64,000 nucleotides of DNA, taken from contig CAMQGK010000008.1 in NCBI GenBank assembly GCA_947000775.1, forward strand, positions 3,986,001 to 4,050,000, given 5' to 3'. Both the position numbers and the translations under genes were made by a program. The notes under the pieces are model-generated. The model had not been told where the DNA came from. It did no database searches and saw only the letters and a program-made list of their open reading frames with translations. Shown in pieces: positions 57,496 through 64,000 of this stretch; position 1 is the stretch's first letter; each line of letters begins with the position of its first letter. This DNA is from Pterois miles. Its lineage: Eukaryota > Chordata > Actinopteri > Perciformes > Scorpaenidae.

Positions 57496-59104
57496 AGTCC
57501 TACATATACAGTATATAAACTTATTGCAACACTATGCTGCCTTATGAGTTGTCTTCTTTCATAAGGATGGCTTTCTTTCTGTTTTGTTTTTTTAATCTTT
57601 TCCTATTTGTGTTTTTAAACATCATATTGTAAGACTGGGCTACTGGTAGAAAGGACAGGCACCAGGATGTATTGAGCACTCATTCGATTATCTACCTTTT
57701 CCCTGACATGAATTTCACCTGAGTTGACTTGGTAATCCCGAGTCTATCACCCTTGTGCTCTCTCTCCGCTCACGGCTCCTCGGCCTTTTATCCGAACCCG
57801 TCCGCAGGGCGCCCGTCACCACATGCTATCGCCTCGGGGCAAAATTTAGATGAAACAAATGGAGGGAATTTAGACAAATGTGCAGGTGAGACAAACAACT
57901 CCTTACTGCCCGAGGGCTCTGTGTTTTTTGTTTTTATTGTTGTTGTTACTGTAATTCCCTTCCAGAAAGTAATAACTATCCGAGGGAGGCTTATGAAGAA
58001 GAGACCCTCGGCTGGTGGATTCTGACAGGTCTGGTAGGACGGGGTTTTATGTGTCCCTTTCATTTTCACAGCGCTTGTCCTTGCGAGTGCCACTTGATTT
58101 GTTGTCCTGCAAAATGTGCCATGTGGGCGGCACTCGGGCAGTGTCAATCTGCTCCTGAGATTTGTTGGAACTTTCTGAGGCTATTACGAGTTTAACACCC
58201 TGAAGGTTCACACAGTTCTTCACATACAAGATATGTAGACCAGCACAGTTTATTGTGAATAAAATATCACTATTATAACCTTTCTGGCTATTCGCTCTTA
58301 TTGTATTGTAAATTTAAAAGCGTTATACATTTTCACAACAACATATACAGTAGGGAGCACTCAGATGATAAAAGCATCACACTGAGAAGCTTCTATTTAT
58401 GTATTTGTTTATGAAATTGCCAGTTTTGGTCGACCTGACCAATCACAATGGCTTCTGGTGTCAAAGCAAAGCCTGTATTCTTTGTTGACAAATTACGGTA
58501 TAGCGAAACTGTTGATTGGGTTTTTGAACAGGCAAGTGAACCTGAAATGACAGGTGTGAGGAGACAATTTACAAATCCAAATCAGGTGACAGCTCTGCAA
58601 TCATTCCGCTCTCGATTCATTTGCCGCCGGTCCCATTCAGACGGCTCCTCCAGTGGTACATGAAAATGAAAAAAATCTTCAAGAGCAAACAAATATATGG
58701 CAGTATAATTGCACTCTATGAGTCGATTGATAACTCAGAGAGGCTCGCTGCCACACTGATGCCCTTTCAATGATTATCGATTGCCTGTAATTGGACTGTC
58801 AAAACGCTCTCTAGTGATATTGGAAATGGATAAAGTGAACACAATGGTTTAATACAGGAGAAGCCATCATATAAAAGCATGTACACTGTGTTGTTTAGTG
58901 GAAGTATTCAGACCTTGTACTTCAGTAAAAGCACCGTTACCACACTTCATTTTACACCAAGCTGCTGTCACACAATTCAAATCATTAGAAAATAAATTAT
59001 TATATTTCAATGTAAATATTTGCTTTAATTCAAAGAATTTTGGCATCATTTTTGTAAATGATATATCAAAAGCTAATGCTAGAAACAGGTCATAATTCCC
59101 TCTC
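57496..59104. other. Repeat-poor tract, one protein-like short frame
   Basis: The frame 58448-58663 (71 codons) starts in a good translation context (ACAATGG) and has a balanced composition (MASGVKAKPVFFVDKLRYSE...), but matches no protein I know. The 58700-58830 stretch has homeodomain-like words. A dispersed-repeat fragment (GGAAGTATTCAGACCTTGTA) lies near 58899. Confidence 0.35.
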
Positions 59105-59149
59105 TAATATCTATTTTATATTGCTGTGAAAACATCCCCTACAAACAAC

Positions 59150-59208
59150 TGTATCTATCCCGAATTTTCCTCCGGGGATTAATAAAGGTTCATCTTATCT
59201 TATCTTAT
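59150..59208 (+). mobile_element. LINE 3' tail (type 2, plus strand)
   Basis: AATTTTCCTCCGGGGATTAA, TAAAGGTTCATCTTATCTTA. The same family as 44851-44903 and the second tail in 10291-10540, and 5'-truncated close to the tail. Confidence 0.8.
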
Positions 59209-59369
59209 TTGAGTTTCTCACCAAAAACTACAGTAAGATTACATTTGAACATATGATAATGTTCATTATGACTAAATAAAGCCTGCTCGCTGTTTGCTCT
59301 GTTATTTCGCAGGACTGTGCTGCTAACAGCCAATGTGCAGTGGGTAGAAATGGAGCATATACTGTATGA

Positions 59370-59950
59370 TTAAAAAGGTTATTTTTATACAACGGTCACT
59401 ATATCCTGACAGCAGTGCATGAGAGAGGTGATCTGAAAAAACCCATCCTAGTGGTATCTGCAGGATTTCACAGACCAGAGAAAAACAACCAGTCAGAGCT
59501 GATCTGGAGTCAGCCATCCTGTTGCCGTCAATCACTTGCAAACTCCGATGAAATGGTCAAACTAGGCAACGCTGATTAAATATGAATCAATATGCTGTTA
59601 CTGTAATCTCCACAAATGTTTTCAGAATCAACATGTAGTTACTGTTTAGCTGTAAAATTGGAAAGTTTGTGACCCGGCAGCCACGTTGACATACATTGAA
59701 AAAAATACCAAGCACCGCCCACCAGCCGGAGCTCAGCCAATGGGAATGCTCAATAGGAACGGTCTTTCTAAAATGACCTGTGATTGGCCAAAGACTCCCA
59801 TCACAGGCTAGATTTTTAAGGCCTGAAAACAGAGCCACGAGGAGGTGCAGAAGTCTAGTTTTCTCCCAGAACACTTGAATTACAACATGCTGAAAGGTTA
59901 TTATGGATTTTTTGTCCAATGATGCCAAAAATATCCTGCTTATGTGCCAC
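59370..59950. repeat. Interspersed repeat family E, copy 2
   Basis: Longer than copy 1. It contains an additional stretch (GAGCTGATCTGGAGTCAGCC, 59497) missing from copy 1. Otherwise it follows the same order and ends AATGATGCCAAAAATATCCT. Confidence 0.85.
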
Positions 59951-60149
59951 TTTAATGCTGATCTCCTGATAACATCCCTAAAGATAACTCCTCATTTCAG
60001 TGTCACAAATCAATGCTCATCATCCACAGCAGCGCTTTTCAAAGCTCATTATGAAGAGAGACCTAACAGAACTTGGTGACCACAGGGGTCCACCGACAGC
60101 GGATATTTGGTGACCACAGGCAATGTTTAATGTCAAACCCTGAATGATT

Positions 60150-60247
60150 ATTATTATTTTTTTAAGATTATATTTTTGGGTTTTTTGCCTTTATTGATAG
60201 TGACAGGGATAGTTATTAAATGTGGAGAGAGAAGGGATGACATGTAG
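60150..60247 (-). mobile_element. SINE 3' fragment (minus strand)
   Basis: On the minus strand it reads CTACATGTCATCCCTTCTCT, then ATCAATAAAGGCAAAAAACC and an A-rich tail. This is the same kind of body and tail as the SINE at 26922-27077 (TGCATATCGCCCCTCTCTCT). The tRNA-like head is missing. Confidence 0.6.
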
Positions 60248-60450
60248 CTACCAACATTTAATATAGAAATACTCGAGATTTTAAGAGTTAAGGGGTTTTA
60301 TGTTGTGGTTGATATGGCGACACGTGGTTACAGTGCATGTGCACGTACTGGACCATGAGCATGCCATTTACACCCAAAGCACAAATGGCGGACTCCAGCA
60401 CTAACAATGCAAACTACTACACAGAGTGGTGACTGATCAGAGTAAATACT

Positions 60451-60745
60451 AAGGTTGTCAATCAACTGATATATTGAATCGATTAAATGCGATCGCTTAA
60501 TCTATGCGATTGGGAGTGGGTAAATATGCTGCTTTATGCAAATGTATGTACAGTATATATTTATTATTGGAAATCAATTAACAACACAAAACAATGATAG
60601 ATATTGTCCATAAATCCTCACAGGTACTGCACTTTACATAAAAAATATGCTCAAATCATAACATGGCAAACTGCAGCCCAACAGGCAACGACAGCTGAGT
60701 GTGTCATTTGCATTAATGTATTAACGCAAATTTGTTTTAACGCCA
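60451..60745 (+). mobile_element. hAT-type element, internally deleted (family H, copy 7)
   Basis: Starts AAGGTTGTCAATCAACTGAT. It contains GGAAATCAATTAACAACACA and AAAAAATATGCTCAAATCAT, the uninterrupted version of the SINE target in copy 4. It jumps from the left third to ATTAATGTATTAACGCAAAT near the right end, so the middle with the DR1 motif is deleted. The right terminus is lost. Confidence 0.75.
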
Positions 60746-62809
<2,064 letters not shown>

Positions 62810-63631
62810 AGAGTGTGTCTATGTTTTCCAAGATCTATGTTCCCTCCATCCTATGTTCCCTCAATCATAATTCTGTCACCCCTATGTTTCCTCAACTCTA
62901 TGTTCCCTCAATTATAGTTCCCTCAACCTTACATTCCTTCATTCCTGTCTGCCCTGAATCCTATGTACCCTCAATCCTATGTTCCCCCTATCATAGCTCC
63001 TTCATCCCTATATTTTCTCAACCCCACATTCCCTAAACCCTATATTCCCTGAATCCTATGTTCCCTCAACCCTATGCTCGCTCAACTCTATGCTCCCTCA
63101 ATCATAGTTCCCTAAGCTCAATGTTAGCGCTACCATAGCTCTCTCATCCTTATATTTTCTCAACCCTACATTCCCTCAAGCCTATATTCCCAGAATCCTA
63201 TGCTCCCTCAACCTTATGCTCCCTCAATCACAGTTCCCTCAACCCTGTTCTCTCAATGTCAGTTCCCTTAGCTCTATATTTTCTCAACCCTACGTTCTCT
63301 CAACCCTGTGTTCCCTGAATCCTATGTACCCTAAGCCCAATGTTCCCTCAATCATTGTTCCCCCAACTGTAGATCCTCAAAAGCTCTCTCAACCCTGTGT
63401 TCCCTGAATCCTATGTAACCTAAGCCCTATGTTCCCTCAATCATTGTTCCCTCACCCCTGTATATTCTCAGCCCTACACTCCCTTAACCCTATATTCCCT
63501 GAATACAATGTTCCCTCAACCCTATGCTCCCTAAGCCCCGTTTCACTTCACTCAGTCCCATGTTCCCTCAACCCTTTGTTCCTTAAACACTGTTCCCTAA
63601 ATCATAGTTCCCTCACCCCTATGTTCGCTTA
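62810..63631. repeat. 16-bp CT-rich degenerate tandem array with higher-order structure
   Basis: About 50 degenerate units of TATGTTCCCTCAAYCC, with variants such as TATAGTTCCCTCA and CTATATTTTCTCAACC. A multi-unit block starting at TATATTTTCTCAACCC recurs at about 63010, 63153, 63275 and 63459, so whole groups of units were duplicated. Frames rich in P, S, L and Y across it are artefacts. Confidence 0.9.
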
Positions 63632-64000
63632 ACCAGAAGGACATCAGACCTTCCCGGTGGCAAAATATTTTCTGCTATGGTGAAGGCATAACATGCCCTA
63701 CTCTGTCTCCAATTGGCTTACCAATCTCACTCCTCATGCTAAAACCTATGCAACCCAATCAACAAAGCCAACTAGTACTAGCCAGACTGTCTGTTATCGG
63801 ATATTGTTAGCGCAATATCTCAGAAAGTTATAGACAGATTTTAACTTGAGCCAGGTATGGTGCTGAGGGAACATGGTGCTGAGGGAACATAGGGCAGTCA
63901 GCATTGGAATTGAAGTGATGAACTATGTTTTAGTGCACCAATAAAATGATGAATAAAATACAAGATTGTCAGTTGGAGAATGCAAAACAATGTATGAAAT
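63632..64000. repeat. Flank of the 16-bp array with two inverted units
   Basis: Mostly unique sequence, but 63857-63892 contains TGCTGAGGGAACATGG and TGCTGAGGGAACATAG. These are two units of the array in the opposite orientation, about 230 bp beyond its end. Confidence 0.75.

Overview
The window looks like non-coding nuclear DNA from a ray-finned fish, most likely a percomorph teleost. No stretch of the 64 kb could be assigned to a known protein-coding exon, rRNA or tRNA gene. Open frames are short, and most of those above 100 codons fall inside low-complexity arrays. The organism call rests on recognising repeats abundant in teleost genomes: Tc1-like transposon remnants, hAT-type miniature elements ending in GGGCTGTCAA, small TTAA-bounded elements, LINE tails of the form AATAAAGG(W)ATCTTATCTTA, tRNA-derived SINEs, and the T-poor CAAAAAGAGACACAAAA array. 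The segment is either intergenic or lies inside very large introns.

Layout. 0-5 kb: a partial repeat, a GC-richer block that could be a first exon (1591-2141), a gutted Tc1 element (2599-3695) and a hAT-type fragment. 6-11 kb: a T-poor array broken by a miniature transposon that itself holds a LINE tail, then a 10-bp minisatellite (55 units) split by two LINE tails. 12-21 kb: a hAT-type element with target duplication, plain unique DNA, a 23-base poly(G), a 91-bp tandem repeat, and a TTAA-bounded element sitting in another repeat whose empty site can be read elsewhere in the window. 23-32 kb: TTAA elements, a hAT-type element with a nested SINE, and a repeat family (A) carrying another SINE. 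34 kb: a second Tc1 transposase remnant. 40-48 kb: more TTAA elements, a 168-bp local duplication fused to a LINE tail, and a nearly full family A copy. 48-59 kb: the longest repeat-poor tract, with candidate regulatory motifs (homeodomain cores, a perfect DR1 nuclear-receptor element), interrupted by a nested hAT-type insertion. 57-61 kb: paired copies of another repeat and a long (TA)n. 62.8-63.9 kb: a 16-bp CT-rich array with higher-order structure.

No set of genes working together, and no new biological system, can be claimed. The strongest observations concern genome dynamics: target-site duplications and paralogous empty sites reconstructed from within the window, an apparent template-switch chimera made by a retroposon, and a mobile family that spreads an intact nuclear-receptor DR1 motif. 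Identifying the flanking genes needs a wider genomic context.
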